Shown here piece by piece: positions 8,653-16,357 of a stretch of 21,080 nt of DNA. Both the position numbers and the translations under genes were made by a program. The DNA comes from Competibacteraceae bacterium UBA3908. Lineage in GTDB: Bacteria > Pseudomonadota > Gammaproteobacteria > Competibacterales > Competibacteraceae. The stretch covers positions 1 through 21,080 of the forward strand of contig DGFE01000241.1 of assembly GCA_002391525.1 (NCBI GenBank). The letters are read 5' to 3'. Below the pieces are notes generated by a model. That model made no database searches. It was not told the origin of the DNA and worked only from the letters and a program-made list of their open reading frames with translations. Position 1 is the stretch's first letter, and every line of letters starts with the position of its first letter.

Positions 8653-9756
8653 ATGGCGAAATCTTCCTGGAGCCATGCCTTGGTCTGGGCCTCGCTGGCG
8701 GGCACGCTGGTCGGTTGCAGCACCGTCCCCGACAGCGCCGCGCCAGTCCGCCCACCGGTCCTCAATCCGCTGGCGAACGCCGATACCGGCAACGACGAAC
8801 CGGTTCCCCGGGCCGAACCCCCCAGCCGCAGCGGCAATCCCGATACCTATGTGGTGTTTGGCCGGCGTTACCGGGTCAAGGAGACCAGCGCGGGCTACCG
8901 CGAGGAAGGCATCGCCTCCTGGTATGGCCGGGATTTTCATGGCCGCAAGACCTCCAGCGGCCCGCCCTATGACATGTTCGACCTGACCGCCGCGCACAAG
9001 AGCCTGCCGCTTCCGACCTACGTGCGGGTGACCAACCTGGAGAATGGCCGCAACGTCGTGGTCAAGGTCAATGATCGCGGGCCATTCGTGGGCCGACGCC
9101 TCATCGATCTGTCCTATGCCGCCGCCGGCCGGTTGGACATGCTGGAGCAGGGAACCGCTCGAGTGGAGGTGGTTGCGCTGGAGCCCTACCAGTATTTGCC
9201 GGAGTTGGCGGCTCGTCGCGCCGCGGCGCAGGAACGGCTGGCCAGTCACCGCGCCCTCGGGCCGGAACCAAGAACCGCGCTGGCCAGCATCGAATTCGCC
9301 CGCGGGAAACCGGTCAGGGCGGTGGCGAACAGGACGCCGCCGGTGCGGTTGGCGACCGTGGAACGGAACGGCTCGCGCAGCCGGGCGCCGCTGCGACTGG
9401 CGGCGGCGGACGTGGAGCGTTACGCGCCGAAATCCTCGCCACGGTCAGCGGATGGTCCGAAGCCGACGGTCCGGGATGACAACCAGAACCGGAAAAGTAC
9501 CAATATCCGCCTGGTGTCCGCGCCGCCGGCGTCCAGGGCCAGGGGAGCGCTGGAAGGACCCCGTATGCCGGCCGCGACTGGCGGCAACCAGCAGGGCAAG
9601 TCCGATCCGGCCGGACGCGGCGATGCCCGTTCATCGCGGAATCGTCCGGCCAGTCCGGCCCGGCGCGATTCGCGGGCGGAGTCTGGCCCGGCCCGGCCAA
9701 TGGGCGTGCGACTGGTCAGCCTGAAGCTTAACCGTTCGCGCGGGACCGCCGACTGA
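8653..9756 (+). CDS. rlpA: RlpA-family septal ring lytic transglycosylase lipoprotein
   Basis: RlpA is an outer-membrane lipoprotein with a double-psi beta-barrel; in Pseudomonas it cleaves glycan strands lacking stem peptides. The product has 367 residues. The signal peptide ends in LVGC (lipid Cys22). The barrel occupies about 68-176 and shows GIASWYGRDFHGRKTSSG, LTAAHKSLPLPTYVRVTN and VKVNDRGPF, with His115 and Asp141 in the expected active-site positions. The usual SGEPYD is SGPPYD here. Residues from about 185 onward form a basic, Arg/Pro/Ser/Ala-rich low-complexity tail, and I see no C-terminal SPOR domain. It lies 79 bases after mltB and before a terminator, so it ends the wall operon. 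Confidence 0.9.
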   Translation: MAKSSWSHALVWASLAGTLVGCSTVPDSAAPVRPPVLNPLANADTGNDEPVPRAEPPSRSGNPDTYVVFGRRYRVKETSAGYREEGIASWYGRDFHGRKTSSGPPYDMFDLTAAHKSLPLPTYVRVTNLENGRNVVVKVNDRGPFVGRRLIDLSYAAAGRLDMLEQGTARVEVVALEPYQYLPELAARRAAAQERLASHRALGPEPRTALASIEFARGKPVRAVANRTPPVRLATVERNGSRSRAPLRLAAADVERYAPKSSPRSADGPKPTVRDDNQNRKSTNIRLVSAPPASRARGALEGPRMPAATGGNQQGKSDPAGRGDARSSRNRPASPARRDSRAESGPARPMGVRLVSLKLNRSRGTAD

Positions 9757-9793
9757 GTTTCAGCCCATACCCGGTCGATAGCTGTAAAACCAT

Positions 9794-9830
9794 CGCCTTG
9801 CCGCCGCCAGCGGCAAGGCGGTTTGTTTTT
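9794..9830 (+). terminator. rho-independent terminator after rlpA
   Basis: A perfect 11-base-pair stem (CGCCTTGCCGC at 9794-9804 with GCGGCAAGGCG at 9810-9820) closes a 5-base loop and is followed directly by GTTTGTTTTT (9821-9830). It sits 38 bases past the rlpA stop and should end the mreB-to-rlpA transcript before dacA. Confidence 0.88.
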
Positions 9831-9852
9831 GGACCGGGCTTCTGGCTAGAAT
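9823..9852 (+). promoter_or_regulatory. candidate promoter for dacA
   Basis: TAGAAT (9847-9852) is a good -10 box, 42 bases before the dacA start. The best spaced -35 is TTGTTT (9823-9828) with 18 bases between; it overlaps the T-run of the terminator. The -35 box is weak. The context (just after a terminator, with a gene that must be transcribed) is the stronger argument. Confidence 0.35.
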
Positions 9853-9894
9853 CGCCCACTGTTTGAGTTTGCAACCCCGGAAGACAGCCGCGAC

Positions 9895-11064
9895 ATGCCG
9901 TACTCGAATGTAGTCCGCATCCTGTTTTTGCCGCTCCTCACCCTCGCTCTGCTGACGCCGAGCTGGACCACCGCCCAGGCTCAGGCGATACCGCCGCCGC
10001 CGCAAGTGCCGGTGCGCGCCTATGTGCTGATGGATTACCAGAGCGGCAATCTATTGGCCAATGTGAAAGGTGACGAGCGGATGGAACCGGCCAGCATCAC
10101 CAAGCTAATGACCGCTTATGTCATCTACAAGGCGCTGAAATCCGCAAAGATTCGCCTGAATGACCAGGTGACCATCAGCGAGAAGGCCTGGCGGACGCCG
10201 GGTTCCAAGATGTTCATCAAGGTCGGTTCCCAGGTGTCGGTGGAAGATCTGCTGATGGGCATGGTGGTGCAGTCCGGCAACGACGCCACCGTGGCGCTGG
10301 CCGAGCATGTGGCCGGCTCCGAGGAAACCTTCGCCAAGCTGATGAATCAGGAGGCGGAGCGACTGGGGTTGAAGAACAGCCATTTCACCAACGCGCCGGG
10401 ACTGCCCGATCCCAATCACTACATGTCCGCCCGCGACATCGCCGTCCTGACTCAGGCGCTGATCCAGGATTTTCCCGATCAGTATGCCCGCTATTCGATC
10501 CGCAGTTTCAAGTACAACAACATCGAGCAACAGAACCGCAACCGGTTGTTGCTGACCGATTCCTCCGTGGACGGCGTCAAGACCGGGCATACCGAGTCGG
10601 CGGGTTATTGCCTGGTGTCGTCGGCCAGGCGCAACGATACCCGGCTGATCGGCGTGGTGCTGGGGGCCGACAAGGAAAGGGATCGGTTTCAGGCCAGCCA
10701 GGCGTTGCTGAACTATGGCTTCAGCTTCTTCGAGAGCCGCAAGCTCTATGACGCCAATACGCCCATCGTCACGGCCCGCATCTGGAAGGGCCAGGAAAAC
10801 GAGTTGCCGCTGGGTGTGACCCATGCGCTGTACGTGACCGTGCCCAAGGGACAGGCGCCGCAGGTCAGCACCACGACCACCGTCCAGCCGAAGATCGTCG
10901 CGCCGGCTCGGAAGGATCAGCCGTTTGGCGACATCGTGGTCAAGCTGGGCGATCAGGAGGTCAGCAAGACGTCGCTGGTCGCGCTGCAAGAGGTGCCGGA
11001 AAGCGGTTGGTTCGGACGAATGATCGATTCGATCCTGATGTTCTTCTATTTCCTGTTCAATTGA
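9895..11064 (+). CDS. dacA: D-alanyl-D-alanine carboxypeptidase (PBP5/6 family)
   Basis: This low-molecular-weight PBP removes the terminal D-Ala from peptidoglycan pentapeptides in the periplasm and helps keep cell shape regular. It has 389 residues. A signal peptide ends near TTAQAQA (about residue 31). The S11 peptidase motifs are complete: S67-ITK, SGN at 127-129 and KTG at 229-231. The C-terminal PBP5 beta domain (about 285-365) is followed by an amphipathic, aromatic helix (SGWFGRMIDSILMFFYFLFN), the peripheral inner-membrane anchor of this family. The ATG follows GGAAG by 11 bases. It heads the dacA-ybeD-lipB group. It could equally be named dacC. Confidence 0.96.
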   Translation: MPYSNVVRILFLPLLTLALLTPSWTTAQAQAIPPPPQVPVRAYVLMDYQSGNLLANVKGDERMEPASITKLMTAYVIYKALKSAKIRLNDQVTISEKAWRTPGSKMFIKVGSQVSVEDLLMGMVVQSGNDATVALAEHVAGSEETFAKLMNQEAERLGLKNSHFTNAPGLPDPNHYMSARDIAVLTQALIQDFPDQYARYSIRSFKYNNIEQQNRNRLLLTDSSVDGVKTGHTESAGYCLVSSARRNDTRLIGVVLGADKERDRFQASQALLNYGFSFFESRKLYDANTPIVTARIWKGQENELPLGVTHALYVTVPKGQAPQVSTTTTVQPKIVAPARKDQPFGDIVVKLGDQEVSKTSLVALQEVPESGWFGRMIDSILMFFYFLFN

Positions 11065-11077
11065 ACCGGGTCGGCAG

Positions 11078-11350
11078 GTGTCCGGCGTGAGCGACGAGCC
11101 ACTGTTGCAATTCCCCTGCGACTTTCCCATCAAGATCATGGGGGTCGGCGATGCCGGGTTCCAACTGCTGGCCGTGGAACTGGTGCGCCGGCACGCGCCC
11201 GATCTGGACGAAACACGGGTGCGGGTGCGGGACAGCCGCGCCGGTCGCTACCGGTCGGTGACGGTGGTGGTGCGTGCCCGCGACCGTGCGCAACTGGACG
11301 CCATTTACCGGGAACTCAGCGCTCATCCGCGGATTGCGCTGGTGCTGTGA
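11078..11350 (+). CDS. ybeD: DUF493 (YbeD/UPF0250) family protein
   Basis: This small cytoplasmic protein of 90 residues belongs to the DUF493 family, whose structure resembles ACT-like regulatory domains; its biochemical role is unsettled. Family features are FPCDFPIKIMG near the N-terminus, VRVRDSRAGRYRSVTVVVRA in the middle and LDAIYRELSAHPRIALVL at the end. It lies 13 bases after dacA and overlaps lipB, the same order as dacA-ybeD-lipB in E. coli. The start is GTG at 11078; a second GTG at 11087 would remove three residues. Confidence 0.92.
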   Translation: MSGVSDEPLLQFPCDFPIKIMGVGDAGFQLLAVELVRRHAPDLDETRVRVRDSRAGRYRSVTVVVRARDRAQLDAIYRELSAHPRIALVL

Positions 11351-12021
11351 GTCCGGCTGCGACCGTGCCCGCTCCGCGTACCGCTCCGTTGCTGTTCCGC
11401 CGGCTGGGACGGCGTGAGTATGGACCGGTGTTCGCCGCCATGCAGGCGTTCACCGAGGGTCGCGATGCCGCGACGCTGGATGAACTCTGGTGGGTCGAGC
11501 ATCCGCCGGTGTTCACCCAGGGCCTGGCCGGCAAGGCCGAGCACCTGCTGGCGCCGGGCGACATTCCGGTCGTCCAGGTGGATCGCGGCGGGCAGGTGAC
11601 TTATCACGGTCCCGGCCAGCTCGTGGTGTATTGCCTGCTGGACGTACGCCGGCTGGGACTGGGCGTGCGGGCGCTGGTGACGGCCCTGGAGCAGGCGGTG
11701 ATCGAACTGTTGGCCGCCCACGCCATCGCCGCCCAGACTCGACCCGCCGCGCCCGGCGTTTATGTGGCCGACGCCAAGGTGGCCTCGCTCGGCCTGCGCC
11801 TCCGCCAGGGCCGTTCCTATCACGGCCTGAGCCTCAATCTGGACATGGACCTGGAGCCGTTCACCCGCATCAACCCGTGCGGTTATCCCGGTCTGCGGGT
11901 GACCCAATTGCGGGATCTCGGCGTCGAACTGACCCTGGATGCCGCTGCCGGAGAGTTGTTGCCACGCCTCGGCCACAAATTGGGTTACGTCAGCTTCGGC
12001 ACCGTTACGGGATTGCCCTGA
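11347..12021 (+). CDS. lipB: octanoyl-[ACP]:protein N-octanoyltransferase
   Basis: LipB moves the octanoyl group from acyl carrier protein to the lipoyl domains of 2-oxoacid dehydrogenases and the glycine cleavage H protein, the first step of lipoate synthesis. The 224-residue product has the RGGQVTYHGPGQ signature at 80-91 and the catalytic pair Lys144 (DAKVASLGLR) and Cys178 (NPCGYPGL). The GTG start overlaps the previous stop (GTGA at 11347-11350), which implies translational coupling with the DUF493 gene. It works directly ahead of LipA, encoded next. Confidence 0.96.
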   Translation: MSPAATVPAPRTAPLLFRRLGRREYGPVFAAMQAFTEGRDAATLDELWWVEHPPVFTQGLAGKAEHLLAPGDIPVVQVDRGGQVTYHGPGQLVVYCLLDVRRLGLGVRALVTALEQAVIELLAAHAIAAQTRPAAPGVYVADAKVASLGLRLRQGRSYHGLSLNLDMDLEPFTRINPCGYPGLRVTQLRDLGVELTLDAAAGELLPRLGHKLGYVSFGTVTGLP

Positions 12022-12043
12022 TTTTCGGCGGCTGAGTCCTTTG

Positions 12044-12077
12044 CGGGATTTGTCGGGAAATCTGCGGCATAATCCCG
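12044..12077 (+). promoter_or_regulatory. inverted repeat and candidate -10 box upstream of lipA
   Basis: A 7-base perfect inverted repeat, CGGGATT (12044-12050) and AATCCCG (12071-12077), brackets 20 bases in the lipB-lipA gap. A -10-like CATAAT (12068-12073) overlaps the right arm, but no correctly spaced -35 is present. It may be an operator, a leader hairpin or chance. Its position 43 bases before the lipA start suggests that lipA may have its own control in addition to read-through from lipB. Confidence 0.3.
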
Positions 12078-12120
12078 AGTCCAAATCCAGGTTATTCGCG
12101 CCCTCACCCAGGAACACCTT

Positions 12121-13134
12121 ATGTCCGAACGTACCACGCCTCACGATGTCGCCGTCGCTCCCGCCGAATCCGTCGCGACCAGGCCCGCGCCTTTGCAGAG
12201 CGGGAAACTGCGTGGCGCCGAGAAAGTCGCCCGCATTCCGGTCAAGATCGCGCCGACCGATCCAAAGCAACGCCTGCGCAAACCGGTCTGGATTCGCGCC
12301 CCGTTTCCCGGCACGCCGGAAGTCATGCGACTGAAGCGGATTCTGCGGGATAACCGCCTGCACACGGTTTGCGAGGAGGCCGGTTGTCCCAATCTCGGCG
12401 AATGCTTCGGCCACGGCACCGCCACTTTCATGATCATGGGCGACATCTGCACTCGCCGCTGTCCGTTCTGCGACGTGGGCCATGGCCGGCCCCAGCCGCT
12501 CGACCCCGCCGAACCGGAGAATCTGGCGCGCACGGTGGCGGCGATGGGCCTGAACTACGTGGTGATCACCTCGGTGGATCGCGACGATCTGCGCGACGGG
12601 GGCGCGACGCATTTCGCCGCCTGCATTCGGGCGACGCGCGCCCAGTGCCCGGGCATCGTCATCGAGATCCTGACCCCGGATTTCCGGGGCCGGATGGACG
12701 TGGCGCTGGACGTGCTGGAGCGGGAGCCGCCGGACGTGTTCAACCACAATCTGGAAACCGTACCGCGCCTGTACCGTCAGGCCCGGCCCGGCGCCGATTA
12801 CCGATACTCGCTGGACTTGCTCAAGCGGTTCAAGGCGCGCCAGCCGCGCATCCCGACCAAGTCGGGGCTGATGCTGGGACTGGGCGAAACGCGGGCGGAG
12901 ATCGAGGACGTCATGCGCGATCTGCGCGCTCACGACGTGGAGATGTTGACGCTTGGCCAGTATTTGCAACCCAGCATCCATCATCTGCCGGTGGAACGCT
13001 ACGCGCCGCCGGAGGAGTTCGAGCAGTTGCGCGAATTCGGCGAGACACTGGGCTTCACTCATGTCGCCTCCGCGCCGCTGGTCCGTTCGTCCTATCACGC
13101 CGATGTGCAGGCCAGGGGTGCCGGGGTCGGATGA
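12121..13134 (+). CDS. lipA: lipoyl synthase
   Basis: LipA is a radical-SAM enzyme that inserts two sulfur atoms into protein-bound octanoyl groups to make lipoyl. It has 337 residues. Both iron-sulfur cluster sites are intact: the auxiliary cluster Cys84, Cys89 and Cys95 (CEEAGCPNLGEC) with the C-terminal RSSY at 322-325, and the radical-SAM Cys110, Cys114 and Cys117 (CTRRCPFC). The first 55 residues are an extended, poorly conserved N-terminus. AGGAA lies 6 bases before the ATG. It is 99 bases after lipB, and its stop overlaps the ATG of a short downstream frame. Confidence 0.97.
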   Translation: MSERTTPHDVAVAPAESVATRPAPLQSGKLRGAEKVARIPVKIAPTDPKQRLRKPVWIRAPFPGTPEVMRLKRILRDNRLHTVCEEAGCPNLGECFGHGTATFMIMGDICTRRCPFCDVGHGRPQPLDPAEPENLARTVAAMGLNYVVITSVDRDDLRDGGATHFAACIRATRAQCPGIVIEILTPDFRGRMDVALDVLEREPPDVFNHNLETVPRLYRQARPGADYRYSLDLLKRFKARQPRIPTKSGLMLGLGETRAEIEDVMRDLRAHDVEMLTLGQYLQPSIHHLPVERYAPPEEFEQLREFGETLGFTHVASAPLVRSSYHADVQARGAGVG

Positions 13135-13328
13135 GCCACGGGTTTGCAGCCCTTGGCCGCCTGATCGATTCCCGGTCGGCGCTGGCGAGGAGTCGACATG
13201 ATATGAAAGCGGAATCGTGGCGGACCCCGGCGGTAATCCTCTGGTGCGGCGCGCTGATCCTGGCGGTTTCGCTGGGCATCCGCCATGTTCGGAACCGCGC
13301 GCATCCACTCTGGAGTTTCACGGCATGA
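13131..13328 (+). pseudogene. 65-codon frame, probable 5' remnant of an MFS transporter gene
   Basis: The frame opens with ATGA overlapping the lipA stop (13131-13134) and closes with ATGA overlapping the next gene (13325-13328). An internal ATG at 13203 has GAGGAG (13187-13192) upstream and starts MKAESWRTPAVILWCGALIL followed by AVSLGIRH. That segment (about 13218-13286) closely resembles, from memory of the family, the first membrane helix of one group of major facilitator transporters, which continue GFGLFLQPM. Here the reading changes to VRNRAHPLWSFTA and stops. The rest of the transporter is absent. It may be a gene scar left by a deletion or insertion. Alternatively it could be a real one-helix small protein kept for coupling to the next gene. 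Confidence 0.5.
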
Positions 13329-16300
13329 AGAGAACCAGCGACAGAACCAGGAAAGACGCCTCGGAGCACAAGAGCGACGGCCAGGGTACGACGCCCTCGC
13401 CCACGCACTATGTGGCCGTCGGCGCCTCGGCGGGCGGCTTGGAGGCTATCGAATCCTTCTTCAGCCACATGCCGCCCGACAGCGGCCTGGGCTTCATCGT
13501 GATCCAGCATCTCTCGCCGGACTACAAGAGCCTGATGGTCGAATTGCTCTCCAAGAAGACCCTCATGCCGGTCCATCGGGCGGAGGATGGGATGCTGGTG
13601 TTGCCCAACCACGTTTACCTGATCCCGCCGAAGAAAAACCTGACCATCTTCCACGGCAAGCTGTTGCTCAGCGAACAGGACCACAGCAAGGGCGTCAATC
13701 TGCCGATTGACGTTTTTCTGCGGTCGCTGGCCGAGGATCAGAGCGAAAAGGCCGTGGCCATCATTCTGTCCGGTACCGGCAGCGACGGCACGCGGGGGGT
13801 GCGCGCCATCAAGGAGTATGGCGGCATGGTCATGGTCCAGGACGAGGAAAGCGCCAAATTCGACGGGATGCCGCGGGCGGCCATCGCCACGGGCCTGGCC
13901 GACTTCGTGCTCCCGCCCGACAAGATGCCCGGGCAGTTGCTCTCCTTCGCCAAGCACCCCTACATCACCAAGGTCGAACGTTCCGAGACCCTGCTGAGCG
14001 ACGAGCAGGGCCTGACCCGCGTCTTCGCCATCCTGCGGGAGAAGTGCAAAGTCGATTTCACCTTCTACAAACCCAGCACCGTCACCCGGCGCATCGAGCG
14101 CCGGATGACCATCAACCAGACCGACGACATCAAGGACTATGTCGCCTTTCTGGCGAACAACTCCAGCGAAGTGATGGCGCTCTACCGGGAGCTGCTGATC
14201 GGCGTTACCAGCTTCTTTCGCGATCAGGAAGCCTTTGATCGCCTGGCGCAGCACGGATTGCCGGAGATTTTCAAAAACGTCAATGTCGGCGCCGGCGGCC
14301 GGGAAATCCGCTTCTGGGTGGCGGGTTGCTCCACCGGAGAGGAAGCCTACAGCCTGGCCATTCTGGCCCGCGAAAGCATGGAAGCGCTGGGCATCTCCCA
14401 CGACGTGAAAATCTTCGCCACCGACATCGACCGCGACGCCATCCACTTCGCCGCCAACGGCTCCTTTCCCGAAAGCATCGCCGCCGACGTTTCGCCCCGG
14501 CTGCTGGCCAAGTATTTCTACAAGAAGGAGGAGAATTTCCAGATCGCGCGCAACATCCGGGAAATGGTGGTGTTCGCCCAGCACAATCTGATCCGGGATC
14601 CGCCCTTCACCAACATCGCCCTGATCAGTTGCCGCAACCTGCTGATCTACCTGCAACCGATCTTGCAACGCAAGGTTTTGGAGTTCTTCAATTTTTCCCT
14701 CAACCCCGGCGGTATTCTGCTGTTGGGCACCAGCGAGACCACCGGCGACATGACCGACTATTTCGAATCCCTGGATCCGAAATGGAAGCTCTACCGCTCC
14801 AGGGGCCGCCTCAAGCCGCTGTCCGACGCGGCTCATCTGCTGTCCGTCACCGATACCCGCTCGCGCGAGCTCCGGGGACAATTCGCCAGCGCCCGTCGAA
14901 CCTTGCGCCTCAGCGAGGAGGAGCGGGTGCTGGAGCGCTTTCTGGACGTGGTCACTCAGGACTACATTCCCCTGGCGATCATCGTCAACTCGCAACTGGA
15001 GGTCCTGCATGTCCTGGGGGACGCCGGCGGCTATTTCAGACTGCCTTCGGGCAAGGTGGTCAACGATATTTCCAGGATGGCGGCCCGGGAACTGGCCATT
15101 CCCCTGACGACCGGCATTCAGAAGGTGTTCCGCCAGCGGCAGGAACTGCGCTTCTCCAATATCCGGCTGCCCCAGGACAGCGGCGTGCGGATGGTGGATT
15201 TGCGAATCCGGCCCTTGCCCGAGAAAAAGGGGCAGGAACCCCTGGTGGCGGTTTTCGTCGACGAGGTGAAAAAGATCGGAGCGGTCGAAGCGGATTCCGC
15301 CGCGCAAGCCTACGACCTGTCCAAGGCCGCCGAAGAGCGGTTGCGGGATCTCGAGCAGGATCTGCAATTCACCCGCGAGAATCTGCAGGCCACTATCGAG
15401 GAACTGGAAACGGCCAACGAGGAACTGCAAGCCACCAACGAAGAATTGCTGGCCAGCAACGAGGAACTCCAGTCCACCAACGAGGAGCTCCAGTCCACCA
15501 ACGAGGAACTGTTCACCGTCAACACCGAGTATCAGAGCAAGATCATCGAACTGACGGAACTGAACAACGACGTGGAAAATCTGCTGAGCGCCACCCAGAT
15601 CGGCCATCTCCTGCTCGACGAAAACCTGGAGGTCCGCCGTTTTTCACCCAGGATCGCCGAGATTTTCAAGCTGCTGGACAGCGACGTGGGTCGGCCCATC
15701 ACCCACATTTCCCACTATCTGGTTGACTGCGATCCCATTCGGCTGGTTCGGCAAGTGCAAGCCACCAACCAACCCCTGGAACAGGAAGTCCGCGCCCAGA
15801 ACGGACGCTGGCACCTGATGCGGGTGGTGCCCTACGTCGTGGGACCCAGGACGTACTCCGGCACGATGCTGTCGTTCATCGACATAACCCGTTTCAAGGA
15901 AATGCAGCTGGCGCTGGCCGAACAGGAAGCCGCCCTCAGGGAAACCGCCCGCCTGGCCGGGGTGGGCAGTTGGCACTATATCCCGGCCACCGGCGAGCAT
16001 CGCTGGTCCGAGGAAGCCTTCCGCATTCACGAGATCGAGCCCGACCGGCAGCCGCCAGTCGAAGAGGGAATCAACTTTTACGTGCCGGAACACCGCCCGG
16101 TCATCGCCGCGGCCTTCCATCGCGCCTGTCAGGAAGGGGCGCCTTACGACCTCACCCTGGAGATGATCACGGCCCAGGGTAACCGACGCCGGGTGCGGAC
16201 CATCGGTTGGCCGGTCATGCGGGACGGGGAGGTGGTCAAGGTGTCGGGCGCCTTGCAGGACATCACCGGAACCCGGCTGGAAGACGCCGCCTGGCCGGGC

Positions 16301-16357
16301 GAAGCGCGGCGCCCCGACCCGCGACGGCCAGCGCAACCCGCCGGAGAAGAGCCATGA
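13325..16357 (+). CDS. CheB-CheR-PAS-PAS fusion protein (no kinase domain)
   Basis: This 1010-residue cytoplasmic protein joins a chemotaxis-type methylesterase and methyltransferase to sensory domains. The CheB domain (about 24-210) has catalytic Ser35 (VGASAGG), His62 (QHLSP) and Asp154 (GTGSDGTRG), without the usual N-terminal receiver. The CheR domain (about 225-490) has the AdoMet loop VAGCSTGEEAYSLAIL at 332-347, TSFFRD at 295-300 and RNLLIYL at 437-443. Residues 545-650 look PAS-like. A long coiled coil (about 672-755) with NEEL heptads leads into one PAS (about 755-860) and another (about 870-985). Relatives commonly continue into HisKA/HATPase, but this one stops after a Pro/Arg-rich tail. 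The ATG at 13325 has TGGAG 9 bases upstream. Substrates are unknown, since no receptor is in view. Confidence 0.93.
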   Translation: MKRTSDRTRKDASEHKSDGQGTTPSPTHYVAVGASAGGLEAIESFFSHMPPDSGLGFIVIQHLSPDYKSLMVELLSKKTLMPVHRAEDGMLVLPNHVYLIPPKKNLTIFHGKLLLSEQDHSKGVNLPIDVFLRSLAEDQSEKAVAIILSGTGSDGTRGVRAIKEYGGMVMVQDEESAKFDGMPRAAIATGLADFVLPPDKMPGQLLSFAKHPYITKVERSETLLSDEQGLTRVFAILREKCKVDFTFYKPSTVTRRIERRMTINQTDDIKDYVAFLANNSSEVMALYRELLIGVTSFFRDQEAFDRLAQHGLPEIFKNVNVGAGGREIRFWVAGCSTGEEAYSLAILARESMEALGISHDVKIFATDIDRDAIHFAANGSFPESIAADVSPRLLAKYFYKKEENFQIARNIREMVVFAQHNLIRDPPFTNIALISCRNLLIYLQPILQRKVLEFFNFSLNPGGILLLGTSETTGDMTDYFESLDPKWKLYRSRGRLKPLSDAAHLLSVTDTRSRELRGQFASARRTLRLSEEERVLERFLDVVTQDYIPLAIIVNSQLEVLHVLGDAGGYFRLPSGKVVNDISRMAARELAIPLTTGIQKVFRQRQELRFSNIRLPQDSGVRMVDLRIRPLPEKKGQEPLVAVFVDEVKKIGAVEADSAAQAYDLSKAAEERLRDLEQDLQFTRENLQATIEELETANEELQATNEELLASNEELQSTNEELQSTNEELFTVNTEYQSKIIELTELNNDVENLLSATQIGHLLLDENLEVRRFSPRIAEIFKLLDSDVGRPITHISHYLVDCDPIRLVRQVQATNQPLEQEVRAQNGRWHLMRVVPYVVGPRTYSGTMLSFIDITRFKEMQLALAEQEAALRETARLAGVGSWHYIPATGEHRWSEEAFRIHEIEPDRQPPVEEGINFYVPEHRPVIAAAFHRACQEGAPYDLTLEMITAQGNRRRVRTIGWPVMRDGEVVKVSGALQDITGTRLEDAAWPGEARRPDPRRPAQPAGEEP
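15416..15520 (+). repeat. five 21-base in-frame repeats encoding NEEL heptads
   Basis: Inside the CheB-CheR fusion gene, five successive 7-codon units each begin with Asn-Glu-Glu-Leu (NEELQAT, NEELLAS, NEELQST, NEELQST, NEELFTV). They encode a regular coiled coil joining the CheR region to the PAS domains. Units three and four are nearly identical in DNA, so copy number may vary between strains. Confidence 0.85.

Noticed and set aside
9314..9700. 128-codon minus-strand frame in the rlpA tail
   Set aside because: Low-complexity Pro/Ala/Arg translation of the GC-rich tail with no recognisable domain; the plus-strand frame is continuous with RlpA.
9829..9852. TTGGAC as -35 box for dacA
   Set aside because: Only 12 bases separate it from TAGAAT, too short for sigma-70 recognition.
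13217..13324. GTG start extending the CheB-CheR gene by 36 residues
   Set aside because: The extension is unlike any CheB N-terminus, while ATG 13325 has a good ribosome-binding site and a stop overlap.
15416..15520. CRISPR-like tandem repeats
   Set aside because: The units are 21 bases with no spacers and are in frame within a coding coiled coil.
13055..15607. 850-codon minus-strand frame opposite the CheB-CheR gene
   Set aside because: Antisense shadow. The plus strand carries clear CheB and CheR catalytic motifs; the antisense product is a repetitive translation of their complement.
16207..16353. Upstream extension of the PAS-PAS kinase
   Set aside because: It overlaps the coding end of the CheB-CheR gene by about 150 bases. 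ATG 16354 with the ATGA overlap is the natural start.
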